Positions 33,069 through 46,338 of a DNA stretch of 64,000 bases are shown piece by piece. The stretch covers positions 8,313,501 to 8,377,500 of the forward strand of contig CM075765.1 of NCBI GenBank assembly GCA_037974665.1, written 5' to 3'. Each line of letters begins with the position of its first letter. The first letter of the stretch is position 1. The notes under the pieces are model-generated. The model was given only the letters and a program-made list of their open reading frames with translations. It was not told where the DNA came from and did no database searches. This DNA comes from Ehretia macrophylla. Lineage: Eukaryota; Streptophyta; Magnoliopsida; Boraginales; Ehretiaceae. Position numbers and translations under genes: made by a program.

Positions 33069-35876
33069 TTGTTCTCTCAAGCACCATTACCAACTACCAA
33101 CACCGTCACAACAAATCATGCTTCAACTAATTGGCTCCTAGATTCAGGAGCTTCCCACTATGTCACTGCTGACTTCAATAACCTTTCACTTCGTCAACCA
33201 TATTAAGGGCCCGATGAACTTGTTGTTGGAGATGGCACAGGTTTGCAAATCTCTCAAACTGGACAATCCACTCTTCCTACACCCACTTGCAACTTTTATT
33301 TATCTAATGTGTTATGCGTCCCTCACATCGACAAAAATCTAATCTCAATCTCTCAATTCTGCAAAACCAATAATACCTCCATTGAATTTTACCCTTCCTC
33401 TTTTTGTGTGAATGATATCTCCACGGGGGCACCTTTCACGGTGGGTCGAAACAAGAATAATATCTACGAGTGGACCAATGGTGTTGATCCTTCTATTCCT
33501 AAGCAAGCTCACACTAGTATTCGTACCTCCTTGGGTTAATGGCATGATCGACTCGGACATCATTCATCTTGTATTCTTAGTCAAATAGTCACAAGAAATC
33601 AACTCCCCACTTCATCTCTTTCCCGTTATATTCTTGTGATTCCTGCAATTGTAATAAAATTCATCGACTACCTTCTTGGCACGTCCATAATGACTAGTTC
33701 TCACCCTCTTGAACTACTTTAACAGATGTATAGGGACCCTTCCTAGTTCATTCTGTTGATGGCTTCTCTTATTATGTTTTTTTTGTTGATCACTTCACCA
33801 AATATACATGGCTTTTTCCTATGTCTAACAAATCAAATGTGTTTTCCTTATTTCCTAGCTTCAAAGTCATGATCAAAAAATATTTTCAATCAACAATCAA
33901 TACTATATATATAGATGGTGGTACAGAGTATCATGGCCTCAAAACAATCTTTACACATTATGGTATCGAACATCTCATTACTCCTCCTTATACCCCGCAA
34001 CACATAGCCTCTGCTAAACGACGTCATCGTCATGTCGTTGAAACGGGCCTCACCTTTTTACACCGAGCATCCCTCCCCCTATCAATGTGGTCCTTTGCAT
34101 TCAAAACAGCTACCTATCTAATCAATCGGTTACCCACATCGCTCATTCGCCACAAATTCCCCTTTGAATATCTCCTTAAGCAACCACTCAACTACTCAAA
34201 TTAAAAAATTTTGGGTGACTATGTTACCTATGGCTCCGTCCTTATACCACTCACAAGCTCAAACAATGATCTAAACCGTGTGTCTTCTTAGGATACTCCA
34301 ACATCCATGATGCATACATTTGTCTTGAGCCTACTGTACATAAATTCTACCACTCTCGGCATATGAAGTTTGTTAAGTCTTGTTTCCCTTCTCTTCTTAC
34401 ATTTTCTGCTCGTGACCAAATCAACAATGCCACACTCACCAAACGGGCATCTCTTTCAAAACAGCCCCTGTCGAAGCATCCATATCTCACTCTTCAAATG
34501 CCAAAGCTGATCAACCTTCTCCCATATCGCAATCCCTCACTACAACAATTCCCTTTTATCCTAACACCTCTCAACTCATCACTTCTTTTTCTAGTACTCC
34601 ACCATTACCACAACAAGACATAAACACCACAGACACACTCACCACTACTCCTCTTGCTCCTACAGCCAACAACAAGCCCCCAAACTTCACAAACATGGAG
34701 CACACGGCTGTTCCTCAAGCTTCGCATCCTCTGCAAACTCGTGCCAAAAATCAGATCTTTAAGCCTAAACAAATGTTCACCCTTACTGCCACCAAACAAC
34801 CAATGCCCTCTACACTTGAACCTACATCCATTAAACAAGCATTGACACAACCAGAATGGAAAAATGTTATGCTTTCCGAGTTGCAAGCTCTTGAAAAAAA
34901 TAACACCTAGGAACTTGTGTCGAGAGAACCTCACCACAACATAGTAGGGTGAAAATGGGTCTTTCGCCTTAAAACCAACCCTGATGGTAGTATTGCTCGG
35001 CATAAAGCCCGTTTAGTTGTTAAAGGGTTTCATCAACGCCCTAGCCTAGATTATCATGAAACATTCAGCCCCGTCGTTAAACCCACGGTAGTCCGAGTGG
35101 TTCTTTCCATTGTTGCTTCTTGAGGTTGGCAAATTAATCAACTCGATGTAAATAACACCTTCCTCCATGGTCATCTCTATGAAAGCATTTTCATGTCTCA
35201 ACCACCCGACTTTGCTAGCAAATATAAACTCAATAATGTTTGCCACTTGCTCAAGTCCTTGTAACTTCTAAAACAAGCGATGTACGCCTAGTTTATTGAG
35301 CTAAAAAACTTTATCTTACAACTTGGCTTTGTAAACTCTCAGTCTGATTTCTCACTATTTATCCTTACTCACAACTCTAATTTGTTTTACATTTTGGTGT
35401 ATGTAGATGATTTAGTTATCACAGGTACCTCGTCACAGCACATTCAAAGAACCATTGATGCACTATCTGCCAAGTTTTCTATCAAAGACATAGGTTCCTT
35501 GCACTATTTCCTTGGTGTCAAAGTACTATCCCAATCCAATGGTTTTTTTCGCAACAAAAATATGTTAGAGATTTACTATCCTGCTTCAACATGGCTGGGG
35601 CAAAAGAATCTTGTACTCCACTAAGCTCTCTCACGCAACTAAGCATGGATACATCTAGTCCGCTTGTTGAGTCTCAGGATATCGTAGCCTAGTTAGCAGC
35701 CTTCAATACTTAGCTTTCACTAGGCCCGACCTCTCCTATGCCATCAATAAACTTGCACAGCTCATGCATTGCCCAAATCAAAGCCACTGGATTACAGCTA
35801 AACGACTACTACGTTATCTAAAAGGTACCATAAACATTGGCCTCATGATCAACAAGTCCTCTAATCACAATCTCAC
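33069..35876 (+). pseudogene. Copia pol: protease, integrase, RT, first part of RNase H
   Basis: Protease LLDSGASHYVT is at ~33136-33168 with its catalytic DSG intact. The GAG-pre-integrase WHDRLGHHS follows at ~33540, then the integrase core with DGGTEY near 33916. The catalytic Glu (normally AER) reads AKR near 34012-34020, so strand transfer should be lost. RT begins with RHKARLVVKGFHQR (~35000) and keeps LVYVDDLVITG at ~35394-35426, but stops interrupt it (for example ~35121, ~35262, ~35289). RNase H starts and is cut at 35876 by the gypsy insertion. Frame changes occur throughout. Confidence 0.88.
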
Positions 35877-38369
35877 TGTGACGCCCGAGATTCTACCGTA
35901 CACCTTTTAACTATTGCATCCACTATTTGCGCATTTTACTGTGCATTACTTGTTGCTTTGTGTGATTACTATTCATCACATTTTTTAACTGCCTATTTAC
36001 TTTGAATTAACATTTTTCTTAAATCACATTAATTATTTTAGGAATGGGAAAAATGTGCTTTGAGCGATTTGGGTTGACAGCGCCCGTTTAGAAAATGTTT
36101 TATTGAACTAGTGAATAGTGTTACGTAGCTAAATTTTACATTTTAGTTAGTTAACATATTATTGCACCTTAGGACACGTTTTTAACTTGCTTGACTCACC
36201 TTTTGATCAACATACTCACACATAAACATAACACACTTACATATTTTCTCAAACACACACAATAAGCTCATAACATAACAAAAAAAAAAGAAAGGCTGAA
36301 TAGTGCTAGCCTTTACCCGACAGCCCTAAGGGAGAGGATGAGATAATTTTTGCTCATCAATTCTTTATTCCAAGCCAAGCCAAGCTGGGTACAAGTGGTT
36401 TAGGGTGTTTGCTAGCCTCCTAAGAGTTTCTACTCGCATTGGTGAGGGATTTCATGAGTTTTTACATTCTTTGAAAATGTTGACAAGTTATCAAATTTCT
36501 AGATTTGCTATTAAATGGTTATTGTATGCTCAAATATGATGATATATGATATATACAAGTGCTAGAGACTATGTTTATGTAATTGTTTCGCTTTTTAATC
36601 GGTTAAATTCGTTCGTTGAATTATGACAGTGAATAGTAATAAATTTTTAGGGTTATGTGAAAATGAACCTTATAGATTGATTCAATGATCCAAATAGATG
36701 CTCTAGGTGCTAATGAAGGTAGTATAATGACCCCGTAAGGTTTAATTTCTCGTAACTTAACAAAAACATAAAATAGCCGACTTTTTAGAAGGGGTTTCGG
36801 GGCTATCGCAAATCCAGATTAATTTGGCCTTCACATTTGGGATTCCTAGGCTATATAGGTTCTAAATAAGCTTTGATAACTCTCGATTGAGTTCTAGTTG
36901 AGGTACATGTAGTACAAAGTCATAAAGGGACAATTGTGGCTTTTATGCTAAAGGCGGGTAATTGGGTAACTTCGAGGGTCCTAAGGGTGCCATATGGGTT
37001 AATTAGAAGTATGGAATAGGCCACTTACTAATCTAGAACAATATCTTGAGTTTGGAAGGAAAATGGTTTGTGTTACAAAGGGGTTAAAGTAGGAAATTGG
37101 TTGTCTCATGCTTCTATGATCCTGTAACTGTTCCTTAGGTGTTTAAAAATGTTTCTAAGGCATTCTTGAGCTTTTGGTAAAATTCTATTTGAAATGTGTA
37201 AATGCCCTTTTGTAATCTGTTTAGTTGTTATATGCTAATCCTTCTTTTCTAACTGTTTCGAGGACAACCTACTTTGTTGTTCCTTCCATGTGTTATTGCT
37301 TCCATTGTTGTTATTGTATTGCCATTAATAAAATGAATTGCATAGTGGTTGCGTAACCATAGTGTCAAGGGCAGATGTATTGAATATCGGTTGGGCGGTA
37401 GCGGGCATGCCAGTGGATATTCGATCTCTGTGCTCTAGTCCATCACTCGCCTGGTCCAGAGATTGCCAGGGGGTGTTGGGTCATAGGTTTATCAAAGTAC
37501 ATCCGGATTACACCCACTAGAGTGATTGGTGTTATGCCGGCACATTGATCGTGATTCGTGGTTCGTGATCGAAGATAAGAGAATTATGGAGTGTTGGGGT
37601 TAAATGTATCATATCCTTTTATATGTGTGGTTACTTGCTATTTCAATTGTCATGTACTTGCTTTTACTACTTATTGCTCTAATTGTTGCATTGCACGCCC
37701 GGGTAGGCTTTATCCCTTACTGGGCAATTGTGGTTGATCATACCTCGCTAACATGTTTTAGGAGGTGCTGAGGTTGAACCCCAGCTTGATTTAGTTGAGG
37801 GTGAGAAGCAGGAGGTGCAGGGGGAGCAATTGCCGTAGTTGTTGTGTGATTCTTGCTTGAGATGGATGTGTTTCCTGTTTGATATGTGAAGACTTTGCTT
37901 GTTCTACTTTATGTTCTATTTTGGAGCCTAAGGGCTTATATATATATATTTGTGTAGTTGCAAGTTTGAAAGCTAAATGGATGTAGTAGGAGATATGGAA
38001 CTATGACATGTAATAACTTATATTTCTGCTTCTAGTTACGTTGCATGCTTGGGTGTAAATGAATGGATGTATGGGTGGCTTTAATTTCTAAGAACGTTTA
38101 ATTGCTAACATAAAATAGTATGATAAGCGAATGAAGACAAAGATTTTAGGACTGTTGTTGCATGCTTGTATGTATTTATATTTTCTTGTGTAGTTTAAGG
38201 CCCGGATGGCCTTGAAGCTGGGATTGTGGTTAGAATTGGAGTTTTAGTTTGTTGTGTGGCTTATTTGAATATTTACGGGTTTTCAGAATATCCACGGTAT
38301 AGAGGTGACTCTGTCCGTTTATCGGGTCCGGACTTAACCTTTAGTGTGGGGTTGGGTCAGGGCGTGACA
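35877..38369 (+). repeat. 5' LTR of the gypsy element
   Basis: 2,493 bp, begins TGTGACGCCCGAGATTC and ends GGGCGTGACA. Short ORFs inside have no family motif. A (TA)n patch near 37940 is absent or changed in the other LTR. Confidence 0.95.
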
Positions 38370-38375
38370 TTTAGG

Positions 38376-38387
38376 TGGTATCAGAGC
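38376..38387 (+). promoter_or_regulatory. Primer binding site (tRNA-iMet) of the gypsy element
   Basis: TGGTATCAGAGC, six bases after the LTR, the exact 12-base complement of the initiator tRNA-Met 3' end. Confidence 0.93.
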
Positions 38388-38743
38388 TATTAGAATGCAT
38401 AAGCCGGGATAGGTTTCTCGGTCTGTGGGTAGAGGTCTATTATGTGATTGCGTGATTGCATGAATCAGTGACTCTTTGAGTGACTAAGTGAAAAATTTAT
38501 TGGTAAAGAACATGCTAGCATGGAAATGGAAATGTGAAAGGTCTTTTAAGAGTTATTGTACGAACGTGGAAAAGTCTAGAATGTAAAGTATGATTAAGTG
38601 ACTTATATGTATCTCTTGTATATAAAATATTCATATGATCTTATATGTGACTTTATGTGGATTTATTTGAACTTCTTCTTATGTGCTTTACTTGTAAACT
38701 ACATATATACCTGTCATAACACTTTGCATTCTAGTTATCTTAG

Positions 38744-39998
38744 ATGGGGCCTTGTCGTCAGAATAGAAATCAGAATGTTGAGGAAGAAGAGGTAGACCAG
38801 TGGACTATCAATGTACAGTTGACCACTGCTATAGGGCAAATTGCTCAAGTATTGTAGAGACAGGGAGGAAATGTCCCCGCGGACAATTCGATTCAGGGTC
38901 AGGCTAGAGCAAAGGGCGGTGGTGGTAACTACCTTGAGAAATTCTTACACCGTGGGCCATCTAGTTTCTTCGGGGAGCCCGATGATATGCTAGATGAACA
39001 GTGGTTGAACAAGGTAGAGAAGATTCTTACAGGCCTCGAGTATTCTGATGCGAGAAGAGTTGTTTGTACTAAATTTTTGCTCGAGGGAGATGCCGAGCAA
39101 TGGTGGCATACTGTAAAATCTAGATGGGAGGCTGAGGCAACACCGCAGACATGGGATGAGTTTGTTAGAGAATTTCGAGATAAGTACATTACTGAGACAA
39201 CTATTGAAAGATGAGAACAAGAGTTCATTAATTTGAAACAGAGCAACATGAATGCTGATCAGTATGACGCTGCTTTCACCTATTTGTCCCGTTATGTGCC
39301 AGCATTAGTGCAGCTGGAGAGCAAGAGAATCCAGAAGTTTATTATGGGATTGAGGCCTGATATTTCATTGATTCTGTCTACTCAAGACTATCCTTTTTAT
39401 GCCACAGTAGTCAAAATAGTTGCCAAGTATGAGAAACGCAAAACAGACCTGTTTGGAGAGCCAAGTCAGCCTAGTAAATGACCACATCAGACCCAGAGTC
39501 AGGGGTATCAGAGGTAGACTATTTTAGTGAGTCAGAGTCAGCAGTTAAGACAGACTCAGAGTTATACCGGGCCTACTCAGACTCAGGCACGACCAATACA
39601 GAGTCAAAATCAGAGTCAGCCTCATCCAGCGGCAACACGATCACAACAGGGTAGTTCAGCTACCTCTACTTACAGTTCTCCTTCGGGAGGCACTACTCTA
39701 ATACATCACCAGCAGTGTAGCTTCTGTCAGCAATGGCCACACAGAGAAGAACAGCTGGAGGAAATTGAATAGGTGTACAAGCTGCGGGAGTGACCAGCAC
39801 AGGGTCAAGGATTGCTTGAAATTCAAGAACACTAGGGGTCAGACAATTGGTCAGAGTTCTTATACCAGGGCACCAGCTGCAGCACCAACGCCATGGGAGC
39901 AGGCCCAAGTACTTGTTTTTGATGCAGAGGAGCTTCCGGATACGACTGCGGTAGTAGAAGGTACTTTTATCTTAATGATCAGTCAGTTAAAGTTTTAA
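38744..39998 (+). pseudogene. Gypsy gag with stops and a frameshift
   Basis: ATG at 38744. In-frame stops at 38855 (TAG), 39212 (TGA, likely from CGA) and 39479 (TGA, likely from CGA). The retrotransposon gag core is clear (FLLEGDAEQWWHTVKSRWE, then FVREFRDKYI). A Gln/Ser-rich linker follows from ~39527. A +1 frameshift near 39750 moves the zinc knuckle (CTSCGSDQHRVKDC, ~39774-39815) to another frame; the knuckle itself is an intact C-x2-C-x4-H-x4-C. Confidence 0.92.
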
Positions 39999-40400
39999 TT
40001 GGCTCCGGGGCTACTCATTCATTTATTACACCTGCACAAAATGCTAAATTGAAACATGATAAATTGTTGCATAAGATTGTGGTTTATACACCTATGAGTC
40101 CGAAGTTTGTTACCAAATCTATTTGTAAGGCATGTAATATTTATATTGAGGGTCTTGTATTTCCTGCTAATTTGATTATTCTACCATTCTACGACTTTGA
40201 AATTATATTAGGGATAGATTGGTTGGGAAGATACTATGCACAACTTGATTGTAGGAATAAGATTGTGAAACTAGAAATGCCCGACCAACCTGTAATTGAA
40301 ATAGTTGGAAGTAGGAAATCAACTGGAACTCCTATAATCTCTTCAATTAAAGCATCAAAACTATTGAGTAAAGGTTGTGAGGCTTATCTTGCATATTTAA
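39950..40400 (+). pseudogene. Gypsy protease, catalytic Asp changed to Gly
   Basis: The retropepsin motif region reads [11 protein letters not shown] at ~39995-40027, where DSG is expected. GGC at 40001-40003 replaces the Asp codon by a single A-to-G change, so the enzyme should be dead. A later segment, [15 protein letters not shown], is the conserved second half of the fold. Confidence 0.88.
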
Positions 40401-41810
40401 TTAACCAACCTAGGGACAAATTGAAGTTGAATGATGTGCTTGTTGTGAAAGAGTTTCCGGGGGTTTTTCCTGAGAAATTACCTAGTTTACCGCCTGATAG
40501 AAAGATAGAGTTTATGATTGACTTATTGTCGGGGACAATATCTATCTCTAGGACTCCGTATAGAATGGCTTTACCCGAATTGCAGGAATTGAAAGTTCAA
40601 CTGCAGGGTTTGCTTGAGAAGGGATTCATTCAGCCGAGTTTTTCACCTTGGGGTGCACCAATTCTATTTGTTAAGAAGAAAGACGGATCTTTTCGCTTAT
40701 GTATTGATTAACGGGATCTTAATCAGGTGACTATCAAAAACAAATATCCGTTACCTTTAATTGAAGAGTTATTTGATCAGTTGCAGGGCGCCAGGGTATT
40801 TTCTAAATTCGATATGAGGCAGGGCTATTATCAGTTGAGGATTAAGAAAGATGATGTGCCTAAAACTACTTTCAGAACTCGTTATAGTCAATATGAGTTT
40901 GTTGTTCTACTGTTTGGTTTGACTAATGCTCCCGCCGCATTCATGGATCTAATACAGAGGGTATTCCGTCCTTATTTGGACCAATTTGTGGTTATTTTTA
41001 TTGATTGAATTCTTGTGTATTCTAAATCTGAGGCTGAGCATGAATAACATCTCAGGATTGTGTTACAGACTCTTCGAGAGCATAAATTGTTTTCCAAATT
41101 CAACAAATATGAATTATGGTTAAAGCAAGTTGCTTTTCTCGATCATATTATCTCGCAGGATGGTATTTCTATTGATCCGACGAAGATTAATGTTGTATTA
41201 GCTTGGAAACAGCCTGAAACTGCTACAGAGATCCGTAGTTTTCTTGGCTTAGTAGGGTATTATCGAAATTTGTCAAGGATTTCTCTAAAATTGCTGAGCC
41301 TTTAACTCAGCTCACTCAGAAGAAGACCGTGTTTGATTGGAATGAAAAGTGTGAGGCTTGCTTCTAGGAATTGAAGAAAAGGTTAACCATATCTCCTATT
41401 CTTGCTCTACCTGAGGGTACTGATAATCTGGTAATCTATAGTGATGCCTCTAAGGAGGGTCTGGGCTGTGTATTGATGCAGAATGGAAAGGTTATTGCAT
41501 ATGCCTCCAGGAAACTGAAACCTTATGAACTCAACTATCCAATGCATGATCTTGAGCTCACAACTATTATCCTTGCATTAAAGAAATGGCGTCGTTATCT
41601 CTGGGGCAACAAATTCGAAATCTTTACAGATCACAAAAGCCTGAAATATCTGTTTTCACAGAAAGAGTTGAACATGAGGCATAGACGTTGGTTGGAATTA
41701 CTTGAGGACTACAATTGCACTATTAATTATCTACCTGGTAAGGCCAATATTGTTGCTGATGCTTTGAGCCGAAATGCTACCGTTGTTAGTTTGATTATCA
41801 AAACTTGGGA
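40400..41810 (+). pseudogene. Gypsy reverse transcriptase and RNase H, broken
   Basis: Recognised by [20 protein letters not shown], the palm segment [15 protein letters not shown] and [17 protein letters not shown] at 40709-40711 follows CID where a Tyr is expected. TGA at 41006-41008 falls inside the active-site box, replacing the second Asp of FIDD. TAA interrupts near 41045 and a frameshift lies near 41300. RNase H (from ~41400) keeps [14 protein letters not shown] and [11 protein letters not shown] and is open to 42127. Confidence 0.93.
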
Positions 41811-41989
41811 ATTCATGGAAGAACTATGCTTATGGAAGCCCAAAAGTTCAAATTCTGGTATTCAATTTGCTAGTTTACAGATTCAATCTCTATTATTATG
41901 CAGGATTAGAGAAGCTCAACAGATTGATCCTCAATTGTTGAAAATCCTAGAAAAGTCTAAAAGGGATGAGTCGGATTTCAAACTGCATG

Positions 41990-43320
41990 ATGATGGCATT
42001 CTCAAATGCAAAGGTAGAATATGTATTTTGAATGAACCAGCCTTAAAGAAAGAAATACTTGCTGAGGCACACAGTTCTAGATATACTATCCATCCAGGTA
42101 GTACAAAGATGTATAGGGATCTAAAATAGAACTTCTGGTGGAACAACATGAATAGAGATATTGTCGACTATGTTACTAGATGCCTTACATGTCAGAAAGT
42201 TAAAGCGGAGCATCAGAGACCTGCAGGGTTGTTACAGCCTTTGGCTATACCTGATTGGAAGTGGGATCATATTACTATGGATTTCATGTCAGACTTGCCA
42301 AAATCTTCAATGTGTAATGACTTAGTTTGGGTTGTCGTTGATAGATTAACCAAGACTTTCCACTTTATTGCTACAAAGAAGACTGGTTCTCTTGATAAAC
42401 TAGTTAAGTTGTATGTTGAAAATATTGTCAAACTTCATGGGATTCCAAAAAGTATTGTTTCAAACAGAGATCCCAGATTTACATCTCAATTCTAACAGAA
42501 GATTCAGAAAGCTTTGGGCATGACGTTGAGCTTCAGTACTTCTTATCACCCTCAAACGGACGTTCAATCTGAGAGAACTATCCTAATCCTCAAAGATATG
42601 TTGCAAGCTTGTATTTTGGATTTCGGTAAGAGTTGGGAGAAATATTTGCCACTCGTAGAGTTCGCTTATAACAATAGTTATCAAGCTACTATTGGTTTGG
42701 CACCGTATGAGGCACTTTATGGGAAAAAATACAGGTCTCCTCTTTATTGGGATGAGGTTGGTGAGATGAAGACTATCGACCTTACTTTGTTACCTGAGAT
42801 GAACAGAATGGTTGATAATGTACAGCTTATCAAAAGGCGAATGCTTACAACACAAAGTCAGAAGAAGAGCTATGTAGATAGGCATCACCGAGATTTGGAG
42901 TTTGCTGTGGGTGATCAAGTATTTCTGAAAATCTCTCCTCGGAAAGGTTTGATTCGGCATAGTAAAGGAGGTAAACTCAGTCCGAGATATGTAGGACCGT
43001 TTGAAATCACTGAAAGAGTTGGTGCATTGGCTTACCGATTAGCTTTACCTCCTAGCTTTGGTAGAATTCATGATGTTTTCCATGTGTCTATGCTTCGGAG
43101 GTATCAATCAGATCCTTCTCATATTCTTCAGCTAGAGCCGCTAGAGATCAATGAGACTTTGACATATACAGAGAAGCCTCAACGAGTTGTAGATCAGAAG
43201 GCTCAGGTGTTGAGAACTAAAAGCATTCCGATGGTTAAGATTTTGTGGGATCATCATAGGTTAGAGGATGCCACATGGGAGAGATAGGATCAGATGTAAG
43301 ATCGCTATCAGAGTTATTTG
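41990..43320 (+). pseudogene. Gypsy integrase with C-terminal chromodomain-like end
   Basis: TAG at 42127-42129 interrupts the zinc-binding region; CLTCQKVKAEHQRP marks its end. The core has WDHITMDFMSDLP, then DPRFTSQF before TAA at 42493-42495, then TSYHPQTDVQSERTI with the catalytic Glu kept. A Val replaces the Gly usual in that box. The end holds the chromodomain-like ILWDHHRLEDATWE; after ~43275 a shift and stops disrupt the last residues. The class uses such a domain to target heterochromatin. Confidence 0.92.
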
Positions 43321-43356
43321 CCGAATCATGTAAGAATTACGTGAGCGCAATTAGTT

Positions 43357-43370
43357 TAAAGAGGAAGCGG
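43357..43370 (+). promoter_or_regulatory. Polypurine tract of the gypsy element
   Basis: AAAGAGGAAGCGG lies directly before the 3' LTR. Confidence 0.8.
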
Positions 43371-45848
43371 TGTGACGCCCGAGATTCTACCGTACACCTT
43401 TTAACTATTGCATCCACTATTTACGCATTTTACTGTGCATTACTGTTGCTTTATATTATTACTATTCATCACATTTTTCAACTACTTATTTACTTCTAAT
43501 TAGCATTTTTCTTAAATCACATTAATTATTTTAGGAATGAGAAAAATGTGTTTTGAGCGATTTGGGTTGAGAAAGCCCGTTTAGAAAATGTTTTATTGAA
43601 CTAGTAAATAGTGTTACGTAGCTAAACTTTATATTTTAGTTAGTTAACATATTATTGCACCTTAGGACTCGTTTTTAGCTAGCTTGACTCACCTTTTGAT
43701 CAACATACTCACACATAAACATAACACACTTATATATTTGCTCAAACACACACAATAAGCTCATAACATAACACAAAAAAAGGCTGAATAGTGCTAGCCT
43801 TTACCCGAAAGCCTTAAGGGAGCGGAGGAGAGGATTTTTGCTTATCAACTCTTCATTTAAAGCCAAGCCAAGCTAGGTGCAAGTGGTTTAGGGTGTTTGC
43901 TAGCCTCCTAAAAGCTTCTACACGCATTGGTGAGAGATTTCATGAGTTTTTGCATTCTTTGAAAATGTTGACAAGTTATCAAATTTATAGATTTGCTATT
44001 ATGGTTATTGTATGCTCAAATATGATGATATATGATATATACAAGTGCTAGAGACTATGTTTATGCAATTGTTTCGCTTTTTAATCGGTTAAATTCGTTC
44101 GTTGAATTAGGGCAGTGAATAGTGATGAATTTTTTAGGGTTATGTGAAAATAAACCTTATAGCTTGATTCAATGATCCAAATAGATGCTTTAGGTGCTAA
44201 TGAAGGTAGTATAATGACCCCGTAAGGTTTAATTTCTCGTAACTTAACAAAAACATAAAATAGGCGACTTTTTAGAAGGGGTTTCGGGGCTATCGCAAAT
44301 CCGAGTTAATTTGGCCTTCACATTTGGGATTCCTAGGCTATATAGGTTTTAAATAAGCTTTGCTAACTCTCGATTGAGTTCTAGTTGAGGTACGTGTAGT
44401 ACAAAGTCATAAAGGAAAAATTGGGATTTTTATGCTAAACGCGGGTAATTGGGTAACTTCGAGGGTCCTAAGGGTACCATATGGGTTAATTAGAAGTATG
44501 AAATAGGCCACTTACTAATCTAGAACAATAGCTTGAGTTTGGAAGGAAAATGGTTTGTGTTACAAAGGGGTTAAAGTAGGAAATCAGTTATCTCACGCTT
44601 CTATGATCCTGTAATTGTTTCTTAGGTGTTTAAATATGTTTCTAAGGCATTCTTGAGCTTTTGGTAAAATTCTATGTGAAATGTGTAAATGCCTCTTTGT
44701 AATCTGTTTAGTTGTTATATGCTAATGCTTCTATTTTAACTGTTTCGAGGACAACCTACTTTGTTGTTCCTCCCATGTGTTATTGCTTCCATTGTTGTTA
44801 TTGTATTGCCATTGATAAAATGCATTGCATAGTGGTTGTGCAACCATAGTGTCAGGGGCGGATGCGTTGAATATCGGCTGGGCGGCAACAGGTTTGCCAG
44901 TGAATATTCGATCTTCGTGCTCTAGTCCCTCACTCGCTCGGTCCAAAGATTTCCAGGGGGTGTTGGGTCGTAGGTTTATCGAGGTACATACGGAGTACAC
45001 CCACTAGAGTGATTGGGGTTATGCCGACACATTGATCGTGGTTCGTGATCGAAGATAAGAGAATTTTAGAGTTTTGGGGTTAAGTGTATCGTATCCTTTA
45101 ATATGTGTAATTACTTGCTATTTCAATTGTCCTGTACTTGCTTTTACTGCTTATTGCTCTAACTGTTGCATTGCACGCCCCGAGTAGGCTTTATTTTTCA
45201 ATGGGCAATTGTGCTTGCTCATACCTCGCTAACATATTTTAAGAGGTGCTGAGGTTGAACCCCAGCTTGATTTAGTTGAGGGTGAGGAGAAGAAGGTGCA
45301 GGTGGAGCAATTGCTGTAGTTGCTGTGTGATTCTTGCTTAAGATGGATGTGTTTCCTGTTTGATATGTGAAGACTTTGCTTGTTCTACTTTATGTTCTAT
45401 TTTGGAGCCTAAGGGCTTATGTGTATATTTGTGTAGTTGCAAATTTGAAAGCTAAATGGATGTGGTAGGAGATATGGAAATATGGCATGCAATAACGTAT
45501 ATATTTACTTCTAGTTACGTTGCATGCTTGGGTGTGAATGAACGGATATATGGGTGGCTTTAATTTCTAAGAACGTTTAATTGCTAACATAGAATGGTAT
45601 GATAAGCGAATGAAGACAAAGATTTTAGGACTGTTGTTGCATGCTCGTATGTATTTATATTGTCTTGTGTAGTTTATGGCCCGGATGGCCTTGAAGCTAG
45701 GATTGTGGTTAGAATTGGAGTTCTAGTTTGTCATGTGGCTTATTTGAATGTTTACAGGTTTTCAGAATGTCTACGGTATAGAGGAGATTCTGTCCATTTA
45801 TCAGGTCCGGACTTAACCTTTAGTGCGGGGTTGGGTCGGGGCATTACA
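43371..45848 (+). repeat. 3' LTR of the gypsy element
   Basis: 2,478 bp, begins TGTGACGCCCGAGATTC and ends GGGCATTACA. It differs from the 5' LTR by scattered substitutions and small indels. Confidence 0.95.
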
Positions 45849-46338
45849 CTCACCGCTTACTCGGACGCCGATTGGGCTGGAAATCGTGATGACTAGACCT
45901 CCATCTCCGTATATATCATATTTCTTTGTAACACTTCGGTCTCTTGGTGCTCTAAGAAACAACGAACCATCGCTCGTTCCTCTACCAAAGCTGAGTATAG
46001 ATCCGTTGCCTCTGCCTCTGCTGAAATCTGTTGGCTACTTAATCTTTTCTATGAATTACGAATGCCCTATCCAAGGCCACCCCGACCCGATTGTTGTACG
46101 ACAACATTGGAGCAACATATGTGTGTGCAAATCTAGTCTTTCATTCATGGACAGGGCACCTCACACTGGACTATCACTTTGTGCAAGAAAAAGTCTCCAA
46201 CGGTTCTCTACAGGTAGCACATGTGTTTATACACGACCAGTTTGCCAACGTCCTAACTAAACCACTCCACAAGGCACAGTTTGCACTTCTTCGTTCCAAG
46301 ATTTGTATTGTCAATGGAAGCACCATCTTGTAGGTGCA
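45849..46338 (+). pseudogene. Copia RNase H, part separated by the gypsy insertion
   Basis: Starts in the target duplication and continues directly with AYSDADWAGNRDD, the copia RNase H catalytic motif, then RTIARSSTKAEYRSVAS in a shifted frame. Several frame changes follow before the LTR. Confidence 0.88.

Larger units (their letters stand above)
35877..45848 (+). mobile_element. Ty3/gypsy chromovirus (Tekay/Del-like), inserted in copia RNase H
   Basis: LTRs at 35877-38369 and 43371-45848 bound gag, protease, RT, RNase H, integrase and a chromodomain-like end, in gypsy order. CTCAC flanks the element exactly (35872-35876 and 45849-45853), and removing one copy restores the copia reading. 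The long LTRs and the C-terminal PMVKILWDHHRLEDATWE motif point to the Tekay/Del clade. LTRs look highly similar, so the insertion is younger than the copia, yet the coding region has many stops. Confidence 0.94.

Noticed and set aside
37338..37520. Conserved ORF present in both gypsy LTRs (also 44825-45007)
   Set aside because: The duplication is explained by LTR identity; there is no protein motif and LTRs are not expected to code.
42514..43287. Intact gypsy integrase
   Set aside because: Open for 257 codons but the zinc-binding part and first catalytic part are cut off by stops at 42127 and 42493.
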